DNA of 29,081 nucleotides from Prevotellaceae bacterium (GCA_015257125.1 JABZKU010000028.1:1-29081); one strand, 5' to 3'; shown: positions 14,151 to 22,294, counted from the stretch's first letter. Made by a program: numbers and translations. Notes: generated from the letters alone by a model not told the origin.

Positions 14151-14217
14151 AAGTAAGATTGATTGCCAACCGACGAGTGGATAGGAAATCTATCAGACCA
14201 GAGAGTCTATCTACGCC

Positions 14218-14715
14218 TTATTTATAATACCGCTCCAAGAGATTATGAATTTCACTGGCGAGATTGCAAAAGACACTTTGAATATCACCAAAATTAACAT
14301 CAATACAACAAAATCTCTGTTCTTCAAAATCCTCTGCAATAATCCATGCGTTTTGTTGTATATCTTGCAGTAAGAAGACGTGATAACCATCAAAGGATTC
14401 AGCAGCCTCAACAGTAAGAGGGTATCCATAATATTCATAGTTCCCTGATACAGTCTTCTTGTCAAAGATCTGAACCGATATGTCATCAAAATCCTTTTTA
14501 TCTAACTCTTCTTGTTGGATGTTTTTTTTGAGGAATAGTTTGGTATTCTGCCTTTCTGTATTTAATCCTCCGAAAAGCAAACCTAAAGTACTAATTAATT
14601 CAATATCACCATAGGTCTCTCCAGCAATCCAGTAGCAAATTTGACCAAAAGGAGGGATACTGTCTAGTAGGGCATAAAACTCCACCGCAAATGTTGTTTT
14701 TTCTCCGATAATCAT
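14218..14715 (-). CDS. Imm42-like immunity protein
   Basis: The 165-residue protein starts MIIGEKTTFAVEFYAL and continues FGQICYWIAGETYGDIELIS. This pattern (IGxKxxFAIE..., then a short FxYWIxGxxxG motif) matches my recollection of the Imm42 family, proteins found beside polymorphic toxins. Many residues are acidic, as is common in proteins that neutralise nucleases. There is no signal peptide, so it should act in the cytoplasm. A fragment of an Rhs repeat ends 56 bp upstream on the same strand, which fits a former toxin-immunity pair whose toxin has been lost. Codon use is AT-rich. The family assignment is moderate; toxin specificity cannot be inferred. Confidence 0.6.
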   Translation of the reverse strand: MIIGEKTTFAVEFYALLDSIPPFGQICYWIAGETYGDIELISTLGLLFGGLNTERQNTKLFLKKNIQQEELDKKDFDDISVQIFDKKTVSGNYEYYGYPLTVEAAESFDGYHVFLLQDIQQNAWIIAEDFEEQRFCCIDVNFGDIQSVFCNLASEIHNLLERYYK

Positions 14716-14770
14716 TTTTTCTTGTATGTAGCGTTCGGTACTGTGGTATATCCCTCGTCAGCAAATCGTT

Positions 14771-14890
14771 TTAATACTTCCGGGGGCTGTAGCTATAATA
14801 AGTAAGTCCGTAGCTGTCATCCTCTATAGAGAGAAGCCTATCGGCACTGCCCCAGTTGTAGTGGCGGGAGCGGCGCTGCTCCCAATATAT
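14771..14890 (-). pseudogene. Rhs/YD-repeat remnant
   Basis: A minus-strand frame without a start codon reads YWEQRRSRHYNWGSADRLLS followed by IEDDSYGLTYYSYSPRKY and a stop. It resembles the Bacteroidetes Rhs repeat unit of the form YxWxxxxRLLxIxDxxYxxxYxYxxxG. Both ends are cut off. Together with 14050-14150 it shows that an Rhs carrier gene, in the same direction as the immunity genes, once occupied this area. Confidence 0.5.
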
Positions 14891-14993
14891 TCAAACCTTA
14901 TCAAATATTTCATCAGACGTTTTACAAAGAAGCGGATAAGGGAATTAGTACGGCTATATGGTTAGGTCTAAATACCCACCATTTCCCTCTCCT

Positions 14994-15354
14994 CTATTGG
15001 TGTTGATTTATTACAAGAGATAAGTCTTGTTGGGAAATTCCATCCTTAAAGTGAAAATGCTCAAGATAAGCTGACGAGAAGTTTGCAACTGTTTTAGGGC
15101 CGCATTTTCCACGTGTTGAATTAGGCTGATAGAACTCATTCTCTACAGCCCCAATCGAATACAGATTTATCCAAGGGGTACCGAGTTAAAGTCCCAGTAA
15201 GAGAGTATCGCTCTATCCAGTTCAACGCTCTTGTAAAACTTAAGAATACAGCACTTGGAAAGTGAGATGCCTCTCCATTAAAGATCCATACAGATTGTTC
15301 TCCTCCTCTACTTTCTGTTATATGAAGTCCTTCTTCTTGAATATGCTGATCCAT
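14994..15354 (-). pseudogene. DUF7710-like small protein, frameshifted in a G run
   Basis: From the ATG at 15354 the frame reads GEQSVWIFNGEASHFPSAVF, WIERYSLTGTLTRYPLDK and SVFDWG, then leaves the family and stops at 15136. One base less in the four-base run at 15149-15152 (GGGG on the minus strand) restores FDWAVENEFYQPNS through ANFSSAYLEHFHFKDG to a stop at 14994. That gives a protein of about 119 residues whose two halves together fit the DUF7710-type pattern (VWxFxGExxxFPSxVF, GTLTxYPLDxxVYDWA, FSSAxxEHxHxxDG). The longer frame up to 15513 passes through a promoter-like sequence and is not supported. It sits among immunity-type genes. It could be a true decay product, a slippage-controlled gene or a base-calling error. 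Confidence 0.65.
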
Positions 15355-15458
15355 ATTTATTTTTCTACTGCTATAAATTTCCTTATTTCCTTTATTGCTC
15401 TTCGTATTTTGAGACCGTGCAATGGTCTCTTGTTGTTTTGATGCGCTTGCCCTGACCT

Positions 15459-15466
15459 CAAAGGTA
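15459..15466 (-). promoter_or_regulatory. -7 element for the DUF7710-like gene
   Basis: TACCTTTG on the minus strand is a consensus TAnnTTTG box about 105 bp before the ATG at 15354. It supports that start over the upstream one in the same frame. No clear -33 box is seen. Confidence 0.45.
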
Positions 15467-15482
15467 CGATGCATCCACCGAA

Positions 15483-15612
15483 ATAAGTACAGCATACTTA
15501 CTATCGAAGCCAATTACAAGTGAGTGAAGCAGGACATCCTAACCCTTGTCGCCAGCGAGATCGAGCGAATCAAGAACGATGCTAACCTCAAATATCTGAT
15601 CAAGAAGTAGGG
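15483..15612 (+). pseudogene. Plus-strand C-terminal remnant of unknown gene
   Basis: In the gap between two minus-strand genes, one plus-strand frame reads KYSILTIEANYK, an in-frame TGA, then VKQDILTLVASEIERIKNDA and NLKYLIKK with a stop. It has coding-like amino-acid composition and no start codon. I do not recognise the family. It is the only remnant in this part of the island on the plus strand. Confidence 0.3.
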
Positions 15613-15618
15613 AGATGC

Positions 15619-15999
15619 TTAAAACTCAGCGTACTCGGAGTATATATATCTATCCAAGATGCGTAAGGTATCGGACTCTCTTATATACCAAACAGTGATA
15701 AGAGTATCATCTTTAACTCTCCAAGTAAACTCCAGTATCCATGTATCATGTGCCAAGCGTTGTTTCATTGGAAACTGCTGTTCAACAGGGAATCTAAATT
15801 CGTCATGATTCTCTTGTAATATGAAGCTATCTCGAGAAAGAGGCTGATAGAGAGTATCGAGCTCACCTGGTAGGTAGCTTATCGGGACTTTCGAACGAAG
15901 CTTTTGCATTGATGCTTTTTTATTTCCTTCGTGACTGTGGCATGAGATGAACCTCAGCAATAGCCATACAGTGATGAGAAATTTTATGAAAGTATTCAT
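15619..15999 (-). CDS. Small lipoprotein of the immunity island
   Basis: The 126-residue protein begins with a short signal peptide (MNTFIKFLITVWLLLRFISC) whose lipobox cysteine is at about position 20. The mature part has alternating hydrophobic and polar residues near the end (WILEFTWRVKDDTLITVWY), suggesting a beta-rich fold. I recognise no family. Position between a DUF7710-like gene and a SUKH gene, the AT-rich codons and the lipoprotein anchor would fit a periplasm-facing immunity protein, but this is inference only. Downstream it ends beside the plus-strand remnant; no terminator is evident. The 160-bp gap upstream has a short fragment reading YKYCKAPEKDKIENQ then stop on the minus strand, of unknown origin. 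Confidence 0.6.
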   Translation of the reverse strand: MNTFIKFLITVWLLLRFISCHSHEGNKKASMQKLRSKVPISYLPGELDTLYQPLSRDSFILQENHDEFRFPVEQQFPMKQRLAHDTWILEFTWRVKDDTLITVWYIRESDTLRILDRYIYSEYAEF

Positions 16000-16161
16000 A
16001 TCGACACTCCTATTACTTCATCAATCTCGAAATAGCATCCGAAGAAAGACGAGCACATCGAATTAACTTGACTTTATTACATCTACTTACTTGAACTTCA
16101 GTTCTTACTGATTTTCTATCTTGTCCTTTTCTGGGGCTTTGCAGTACTTATAATCAATCAG

Positions 16162-16752
16162 TTAAGTACCTTCTGGAATAGGGAGAGTACTTCTACGGGT
16201 AGATTTGAGCATTCCGTCTGCGCCATGTAGAGATTTGAGTCTTTGAATCTCTTCTATGAGCATCTCAGAAAAGCTATTCCACTCTTTGAGTGGGGTTGCA
16301 TCTCGCCTAGCACAATAATATACTGTACTAACGTCGTCCTTTATATACAGAAGAGACCCGTCATAACTATAACTCCCAAAAAAGAAGCAATTGCTATCTG
16401 CATTAGAAGGACGCTCGTAAACATTTGGAATTGACAAATCAAAGGGTCCTTGAAAATCCCCTCGCCGATCTAAGACTCCCTGAAGTCCATATAAATTAAG
16501 ACAGCGACTGAAAATATGCATCCCATTACTGAACAGAGTGAGGAATATTTTATATTGTTTAGGCACCTCACGATTGAGAACTCGTTCAAGCAGTGCGAGC
16601 TGCTCGTCTGTAAGGGGTGCAAATGTATAGATATTATATGCCTCTGGAGCTATCTGAGGTATATGTCCATATCTCGAACCCCTCTCCTCTTCTACAGCCC
16701 CTAGGGCTTTTTGCTCTTTTATCAGAGCCTGTATATGATGTATATATTCCAT
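16162..16752 (-). CDS. SUKH (SMI1/KNR4) superfamily immunity-type protein
   Basis: The 196-residue cytoplasmic protein carries the SUKH pattern in its middle: PLTDEQLALLERVLNREVPK, then QYKIFLTLFSNG (helix, LPxxYxxFL-like segment and NG turn). A later region, FFFGSYSYDGSLLYIKDD, resembles the family's beta-strand segment that senses or displays the ligand. SUKH proteins are among the most common immunity proteins of polymorphic toxin systems, often against nucleases, and are found alone in immunity arrays. This is the right-most gene before repeat arm B. Codon use is AT-rich and the base composition differs from the core genes. No cognate toxin is present nearby. Confidence 0.75.
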   Translation of the reverse strand: MEYIHHIQALIKEQKALGAVEEERGSRYGHIPQIAPEAYNIYTFAPLTDEQLALLERVLNREVPKQYKIFLTLFSNGMHIFSRCLNLYGLQGVLDRRGDFQGPFDLSIPNVYERPSNADSNCFFFGSYSYDGSLLYIKDDVSTVYYCARRDATPLKEWNSFSEMLIEEIQRLKSLHGADGMLKSTRRSTLPIPEGT

Positions 16753-16846
16753 GAAGTTATGTTATAAAATAGGTTCATCCGTTTTTGCAGTGATGTATCT
16801 ACTACCGGAAACCCTTTTTCGAAAGTGCACCGGCCTCCCACTTCTG

Positions 16847-17530
16847 CCCCCAACGCGCACGCGTAGCGCGCGCGTCCGCTGTTTTTCGTTTTTTGCCTTC
16901 ACCTCTTCACCATACGACTGTAAGAAACTATGAAACAGCGACTTGCGGGTGAAGGTTTCACCCCTTTTTCCTTCACCGGTGAAGGCTAAAAAAGGGCATT
17001 TTCTTCACCCACAACACACACAGTATCAACGAATTGCGGGTGAAGGTGAAGGGTGAAGGCAAGAATTTCGAACTCGCTGAGTGCGCGATACGCAGGGGCG
17101 TGTCCGTTCGCGCGTAAGGCTGTGCGGATGAGGAAACAGTGGGTGACACCGTGAGCGAAGGGACGGGCGCCTTTTCAAAAAAAGCGGGAGGAAGCAGAGA
17201 AAAGAAGGGGTGTTTCGAAAGAAAGTCCACAAGTTTTTATTCGATCTCTCCCTATCCTCAAAAAACGAAACATTTTTCTCGCGAAATATTCGATAGTTCG
17301 AAACTAATTCCTTACTTTTGCGATTGATAAAACACAACTTCCCTTCTTTCCGCCGCCCTGCGGCGTCTATATAGCGCAAAGTCGAGGAACTTTTCCCGAC
17401 CATCCGGCGCAAACGCTCTTTGACTTACTGAACCGGCGCGACTTTGCCATATCCCAACCTCTCGGAACGGACAAAAAGGACTACGCTCCGGCTGGGGTGC
17501 GTCTTTACGCGACCGCGACGAGGCATGATC
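16847..17530. repeat. Complex dispersed repeat, arm B (right boundary of island), inverted relative to arm A
   Basis: From 16847 to 17436 this is the reverse complement of arm A in block order: CAACGCGCACGCGTAGCGCG (16851-16870), GCCTTCACCTCTTCACC (16895-16911), the palindrome CTTCACCGGTGAAG (16971-16984), tandem GGGTGAAGGTGAAGGGTGAA (17037-17056), CTGAGTGCGCGAT (17080), AAGTCCACAAG (17223), TTCGAAAC near 17297, TACTTTTG (17313), GATAAAACACAAC, TGCGGCGTCTATAT, GCTCTTTGACTTA (17413). From 17437 to about 17530 it continues to resemble the third copy at the right window edge but not arm A. The rest of the gap to 17678 holds nothing that I can support. Confidence 0.85.
17313..17320 (+). promoter_or_regulatory. 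Outward-facing TAnnTTTG element in repeat arm B
   Basis: TACTTTTG matches the -7 box, with TTCGAAAC upstream and GATAAAACACAAC downstream, as in arm A. It points away from the island, against the minus-strand TPR gene, so it does not serve a recognised gene. Confidence 0.5.
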
Positions 17531-17678
17531 GAAGCTACCCAATCCGCTGTCCAAACAGCATACAAACCACAACTCATCCGCCTCCGTGGTTTATCTTTTG
17601 GGCTCTGTGGGCAAGGAGCACAGAAAAAAGCATGAACACTCAGTTGATAGCGCCCTGTGTGCCCGCACTTCATGGCTG

Positions 17679-19862
17679 TTAGGCTTCCAACTCGCGATTG
17701 ATGAGGTCGCGGATCAAGGCAAAATCGATTTCCGACCAACCGATGGCGCGCAACTCTTTGAGATCTTCGTCAAAGAAGTTCGTATTTGCACGCGTATCGC
17801 CCTTGATCGAAAGCCCACTGATGTAATATTCGATGGCTTTGTCCGTCTTTCCGAGTGCCCAGGCCGTGTGCGCAGCGTGATAGTAGTCACCCGCTTTGAC
17901 GTGGATGACGTTTTCGCGCTGCTTCTCCTCATCCTCTTTCTGCAAAGCCAATGGAGTTACGTCCGCCGTGAGGAGTGCTTCAAAGAGCGGCTCTGCTTCT
18001 GTGTAACGCTCCAAGCAAAACAAGCATAAGGCCTTGGTTCGCTTCGCCAACAAGTTGTCCGGGTAGAGATACTCCAGCTTATAGAGGTATGACAAGGCCA
18101 GATCATACAGTCCCAAGCGGGCATAGCACACCGCGATCATGAACAGCAGTTGTTCGTCCTCAGGTTTCTGTGCTTCCATCTGCACCAAATAGGTGAGTTC
18201 CTCCTCGTTCTGTTCCAACTCATCGTAGATTCGAGCGATGCCGCGCAAGACTTCATAATTACTGGCGTCGAATTGCAAGGCGAGTTCGAGGATGCGCGCC
18301 GCTTCTTTCAAGTTTTTCAAACGATAGTGGGCAAAAGCCAGTTTGCGCAGGGCATCAATGTCCGTAGATTGTTCGCTAATGAGTTCCGGGACACAGTTCC
18401 ACAACTTATGACGGAGACAAAATTCGGCAAGTTCTTCTCTTCCCTCCTCCTCTTCAAAGGCGGCGGAAAAAAGCGGCGAAGCCGCGAGGAAAAGATCGCC
18501 GTGAAACGGATTTTCTTGTTCGTTGCGGTGGGCGTAGAGCGACGAAAAGCGGAACAAATCGCGCACATAGCCCTTGACACGAGTGATGTCTTCCGTGTCG
18601 CCCACCACATCGACCGTAAACACAAAGTTGGCTTCGGCAAAGGGCGAAGTGAACTGCATGTTCCGCTCTTTTTTTACCACTTCATCGGTGAGAGCGCTGA
18701 TCAGCTCCGCGGCTTTCACCCATCCAAAGCGCTCCGTGTTGCCAATGCGCCCGGCTTGTGTAGCCGCATTCACATCAATGTCTTCGGGCAAGTGGGCGAA
18801 TTCGCGATGTGTGGGCGAAAACTCGTAGAACCAGTGCGAAGCCTCGCGGAAGAAGGGATGCGGAGCCAAGAAACGGCTGAAGATGCCGTAGTTTACGTCC
18901 ATTCCCTCACCCTGTGCGCGAGCCACTTCCATGAACACACGACGGATATTTTTCTCTTCCTGCGACAAATCTTCCCCCTCATAGAGAACGCGCTCCACCT
19001 CCTCGACCGACGCCGGAAAAGCGCTGCGGCTTTCGATGATCAAGGGAAGTAAGTCTTTCACCAAGTGGCGATTGAAGCTCACTGTTTCCTGCGCTGTCCA
19101 AAAAGCGCACTGCAGTGTCTTTGCCAAACGGCGCATATAAGAGGAGCCCACGAGCGTTTTGAGCGCGGCTTGCGATTCCGGGAAAAGCGGAAGCCACGTT
19201 TGTTGTTTTGCCGCCACAAGCACGGCGCCCGTCAGGGCACGTACGCGGAGCACGGCATTGGTTTTCTGAGTCACAGCTTCGCACAACCATGCAAACTGCC
19301 GATCGTCAAACGAAGCGAAGAGGCGCAACGTGACGGCAGAGGCTGCCATTGCGCGCCGCTCGGCGTCTACCGCTTCGCGGTAGAGGAAGTTGTGTGCCGC
19401 TTGCGCATCTGCGGCACTCCACTGCGGCGAGGTCCAAAGCACATTGAAGAGCGTTTCGTTGGGAGCTTGGCCGTCGAAAACCGAACGCACCGTGGGGCGA
19501 GTTTCGTCTTGCGCCAAAAGTTGATGGCGCACCACACGACCGTCCAATTCTTTCTCGGGGCGCACGAAACCGCAGGCAAACTCAAACCGATAGTAGCGAT
19601 GCAAATCGTCAGTGAGGCGGTAAGTTTCCTGCAAGAAAGCATACTGTTGTGCTTTTACCCTCGGAGCTCCGCCACCGGCTCGCAACTCGCTGAGTAAATC
19701 AGTGTATTCGCTGTTCAACACGCGGTTACGGTGTTGCAACTCGTCCGCGCCGGCCAGTTGCCGGAGTTGCCCATTGAGAGAGCGGAGGGCGTCTGTGAGC
19801 CGAAATTCACGCAGAGCACGCAGGGTGTCCTCGCGAAGTGTGAGATAGGTGACAGAATTCAT
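17679..19862 (-). CDS. Large tetratricopeptide-repeat protein
   Basis: The predicted protein is 727 residues, soluble, with no signal peptide. The first ~450 residues are helical and carry no motif that I recognise. The C-terminal third contains TPR units: ALRKLAFAHYRLKNLKEAAR, YEVLRGIARIYDELEQNEE, QLLFMIAVCYARLGLYDLAL, KTDKAIEYYISGLSIKG. TPRs form protein-binding solenoids; the partner is unknown. It begins 25 bp after the stop of the substrate-binding lipoprotein and is in the same direction, so both are probably on one transcript. Homologues of this size look familiar from Bacteroidales as conserved hypotheticals. Codon use is core-like, so the island ends before this gene. Confidence 0.82.
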   Translation of the reverse strand: MNSVTYLTLREDTLRALREFRLTDALRSLNGQLRQLAGADELQHRNRVLNSEYTDLLSELRAGGGAPRVKAQQYAFLQETYRLTDDLHRYYRFEFACGFVRPEKELDGRVVRHQLLAQDETRPTVRSVFDGQAPNETLFNVLWTSPQWSAADAQAAHNFLYREAVDAERRAMAASAVTLRLFASFDDRQFAWLCEAVTQKTNAVLRVRALTGAVLVAAKQQTWLPLFPESQAALKTLVGSSYMRRLAKTLQCAFWTAQETVSFNRHLVKDLLPLIIESRSAFPASVEEVERVLYEGEDLSQEEKNIRRVFMEVARAQGEGMDVNYGIFSRFLAPHPFFREASHWFYEFSPTHREFAHLPEDIDVNAATQAGRIGNTERFGWVKAAELISALTDEVVKKERNMQFTSPFAEANFVFTVDVVGDTEDITRVKGYVRDLFRFSSLYAHRNEQENPFHGDLFLAASPLFSAAFEEEEGREELAEFCLRHKLWNCVPELISEQSTDIDALRKLAFAHYRLKNLKEAARILELALQFDASNYEVLRGIARIYDELEQNEEELTYLVQMEAQKPEDEQLLFMIAVCYARLGLYDLALSYLYKLEYLYPDNLLAKRTKALCLFCLERYTEAEPLFEALLTADVTPLALQKEDEEKQRENVIHVKAGDYYHAAHTAWALGKTDKAIEYYISGLSIKGDTRANTNFFDEDLKELRAIGWSEIDFALIRDLINRELEA

Positions 19863-19887
19863 GACGGGAGTATATGGTTGGGGCGGG

Positions 19888-20772
19888 TTAGTGCGCCGGT
19901 TCGTAGTGTGGAAGTCGAATGGCCGAGAGTTGGTTGGCCGGAACTTGGTAATCTCTGACCAGCACGGTGTCTAAATGCGGCGAACGCCCCTTATTGAGGT
20001 CGGCCACGGCCAGATTATAGGCTTTGCGCAAGAGTTGTGCCTGATTGCGGTGTCGTTTGTTGCGTAACGCGCGCTGACGGAGGAAGAGCGACATTTGCAT
20101 CTCGGCGGGTCGTGCCGCTGACAGGCGTACATTGCCTTCGGCCAAGGCGCGCGAGGCGTAAGGCTCGGGAAGCACAGCGCAATCGATTTGCTCATTCTGT
20201 AGCATGAGCAGACGAATCTTGTAATTGTTGATCTGTGCGTAGAAGAGATCGTCGCTTTTCAGGCGCAAACTGTCGCGCAAACGCGAAATATAGTGGTCGG
20301 AATTGGCGAAACGTGCCATGCCCACGGTGCGTCCTTTGAGGTTGCGGAGTTCACGAATGCGCAAACGACCGCCGGCCACCAGCGACCAACGTCCATCGAG
20401 AGAGAGAAAATGGTCGAAATCGCGCATCTTGCCGCGCGAACGATAGTAGGCTGCGCGATATTGGTCGGTGACTCCGCCGTCGACAGTGCGGCCAAGGAGT
20501 GCGGTGTCTGCATCAAATTGGGCAAAGTACGTCTTCACGCGCAGTGGTAGCCCGATCGAGTCGCAAATGCCACTGCGAACTGCATAATAGAACGGTAGAC
20601 TTTCGGCAGTAGGGGTGCAAGCAATGCGAAGCGAAGTGCTATCGTCGGGGGCACGGCGATCGCCGACCTCAATCGATGCGCCGGTGCGATGACAAGCGGC
20701 CATCGTCAGGCACAAGGCTCCGAGGGCGCTCACACGGAGGACGCGTAGGGAGGAGAAAAAGGAATGCGACAT
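19888..20772 (-). CDS. ABC-type substrate-binding lipoprotein (NMT1/SsuA-like)
   Basis: The 294-residue protein has a lipoprotein signal (lipobox MAAC, cysteine near 27). It is followed by a periplasmic-binding-protein fold of the NMT1/TauA/SsuA type: LRIACTPTAESLPFYYAVRS near the start, DADTALLGRTVDGGVTDQYR, the hinge-like NLKGRTVGMARFANSDHYIS, and MLQNEQIDCAVLPEPYASRA, the acceptor-strand segment with the PEPYA motif. These proteins bind small molecules such as sulfonates, thiamine precursors or menaquinone-pathway intermediates. No ATPase or permease lies beside it, so substrate and partner are unknown. I chose the ATG at 20772; a GTG 11 codons upstream lies in a hairpin. It precedes the TPR gene and follows pgk. 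Confidence 0.78.
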   Translation of the reverse strand: MSHSFFSSLRVLRVSALGALCLTMAACHRTGASIEVGDRRAPDDSTSLRIACTPTAESLPFYYAVRSGICDSIGLPLRVKTYFAQFDADTALLGRTVDGGVTDQYRAAYYRSRGKMRDFDHFLSLDGRWSLVAGGRLRIRELRNLKGRTVGMARFANSDHYISRLRDSLRLKSDDLFYAQINNYKIRLLMLQNEQIDCAVLPEPYASRALAEGNVRLSAARPAEMQMSLFLRQRALRNKRHRNQAQLLRKAYNLAVADLNKGRSPHLDTVLVRDYQVPANQLSAIRLPHYEPAH

Positions 20773-20777
20773 GTAGA

Positions 20778-20832
20778 AAAAGCAAAAGTTACGGTGTGGC
20801 AACACTTGTGGCGTTGCGCACTCCGTAACTTT
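20778..20832 (-). terminator. Terminator between pgk and the binding-protein gene
   Basis: On the minus strand AAAGTTACGG ... CCGTAACTTT (20823-20832 with 20785-20794) forms a 10-bp outer stem, with an inner GCAAC/GTTGC stem, followed by TTGCTTTTTC. It lies about 30 bp past the pgk stop and ends only a few bases before the next ATG, so it could be a partial terminator or attenuator for the downstream pair. Confidence 0.7.
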
Positions 20833-20861
20833 GAATGGGTTATAGCTAAGAAAGCGATGGA

Positions 20862-22112
20862 TTATTCGCCCTTGATGGCTGCAACGCCGGGGAGCACCTT
20901 ACCTTCGATGGCTTCGAGCAGCGCACCGCCGCCGGTGGAGATGTAAGACACTTGGTCGGCCATGCCGAACTTGTTGATGCAGGCTACGGAGTCACCACCG
21001 CCGATGAGCGAGAAGGCACCGTTCTTCGTGGCAACGGCAATCGCATCGGCAATGGCGCGCGAACCGGCCGTAAAGTTGTCGAATTCGAACACACCGGCGG
21101 GACCGTTCCAGAGAATTGTCTTAGCGGGTTCGATGACAGCGGCAAAAGCTTTGCGACTCTCGGGACCTGCGTCGAGACCTTCCCAGCCATCGGGAATGGC
21201 GTTGACGGGAACCACCTGCGTGTTGCAGTCGTTCTTGAAAGCGTCGCCGGCTACGCAGTCCGTACCCAGGACAAGATTTACGCCCTTGGCTTTGGCCTTC
21301 TCGATGATGGAGAGCGCGAGGTCGAGCTTATCTTCTTCGCAGAGCGATATGCCGATGTTGCCACCGAGTGCGCGAGCGAAGGTGTAAGTCATACCACCGC
21401 AGAGGATGAGGTTGTCGACCTTGTCCATGAGGTTCTCGATGATACCGATTTTGGTCGACACTTTCGAACCACCCATGATGGCGGTGAAGGGGCGCTTGAT
21501 GTTTTTGAGGATGTTGTCGACAGCTTCGACTTCCTTCTCCATGAGGTAACCGAGCATCTTGTGGTCGGCGTCGAAGTAGTCGGCGATGACAGCGGTCGAA
21601 GCGTGCTTGCGGTGAGCCGTACCGAAGGCATCCATCACATAGTAGTCGGCATAAGAAGCCAAAGTCTTGGCAAACTCTTGCTGACGCACCTTCATTTCTT
21701 TCTTTGCCTGGTCGTAAGCAGGATCTTCCTTGTCGATGCCTACGGGCTTACCCTCTTCTTCGGGATAGAAACGGAGGTTTTCGAGCAGAAGCACTTCGCC
21801 GGGCTTCAAGGCTGCGGCTGCTTCTTGTGCTTTGGCGCAGTCGGGGGCGAACGTCACGGGGGCGTTGAGCGCAGCGGCTACGGCTTCTTTGATTTGACCG
21901 AGAGAGAACTTGGGGTTCACCTGGCCTTTGGGCTTACCCATGTGGCTCATGATGATAAGCGCGCCGCCGTCGGCAAGCACCTTCTTGAGGGTGGGGAGCG
22001 CACCGCGGATGCGGGTGTCGTCGGTGATGTTACCGTTCTCGTCGAGGGGCACATTGAAGTCCACACGTACGATGGCTTTCCGGCCTGCGAAGTTGCAAGT
22101 ATCGATTGTCAT
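20862..22112 (-). CDS. pgk: Phosphoglycerate kinase
   Basis: This 416-residue glycolytic enzyme converts 1,3-bisphosphoglycerate and ADP to 3-phosphoglycerate and ATP. All family signatures are visible: VRVDFNVPLDENGNITDDTR (about 15-34), SHMGKPKG (56-63), LLENLRFYPEEEG, FGTAHRKHAS, the hinge segment IMGGSKVSTKIGI, WNGPAGVFEF, and the nucleotide loop IGGGDSVA with STGGGALLE near the end. Length is normal for bacteria. The ATG at 22112 is preceded by a leader of about 180 nt and by a perfect Bacteroidetes promoter. A hairpin terminator follows. It is a housekeeping gene with core-like codon use. Confidence 0.98.
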   Translation of the reverse strand: MTIDTCNFAGRKAIVRVDFNVPLDENGNITDDTRIRGALPTLKKVLADGGALIIMSHMGKPKGQVNPKFSLGQIKEAVAAALNAPVTFAPDCAKAQEAAAALKPGEVLLLENLRFYPEEEGKPVGIDKEDPAYDQAKKEMKVRQQEFAKTLASYADYYVMDAFGTAHRKHASTAVIADYFDADHKMLGYLMEKEVEAVDNILKNIKRPFTAIMGGSKVSTKIGIIENLMDKVDNLILCGGMTYTFARALGGNIGISLCEEDKLDLALSIIEKAKAKGVNLVLGTDCVAGDAFKNDCNTQVVPVNAIPDGWEGLDAGPESRKAFAAVIEPAKTILWNGPAGVFEFDNFTAGSRAIADAIAVATKNGAFSLIGGGDSVACINKFGMADQVSYISTGGGALLEAIEGKVLPGVAAIKGE

Positions 22113-22294
22113 GATGTTGTGAGTGTATGATAGATATATTTACGTTTTACGTGCTGAGGAGTTTCCATAACGGTGCCTTGTGTCCTGCGTTTATCGCCGA
22201 TGGTGGCGAAAAATGAGAGAGGGACACAATGACCGCGCGGCGCTTAATTTTCGGCAAGGCCGTGCGCTTGGTGAAACGTCCGTGGTCTCCACTG

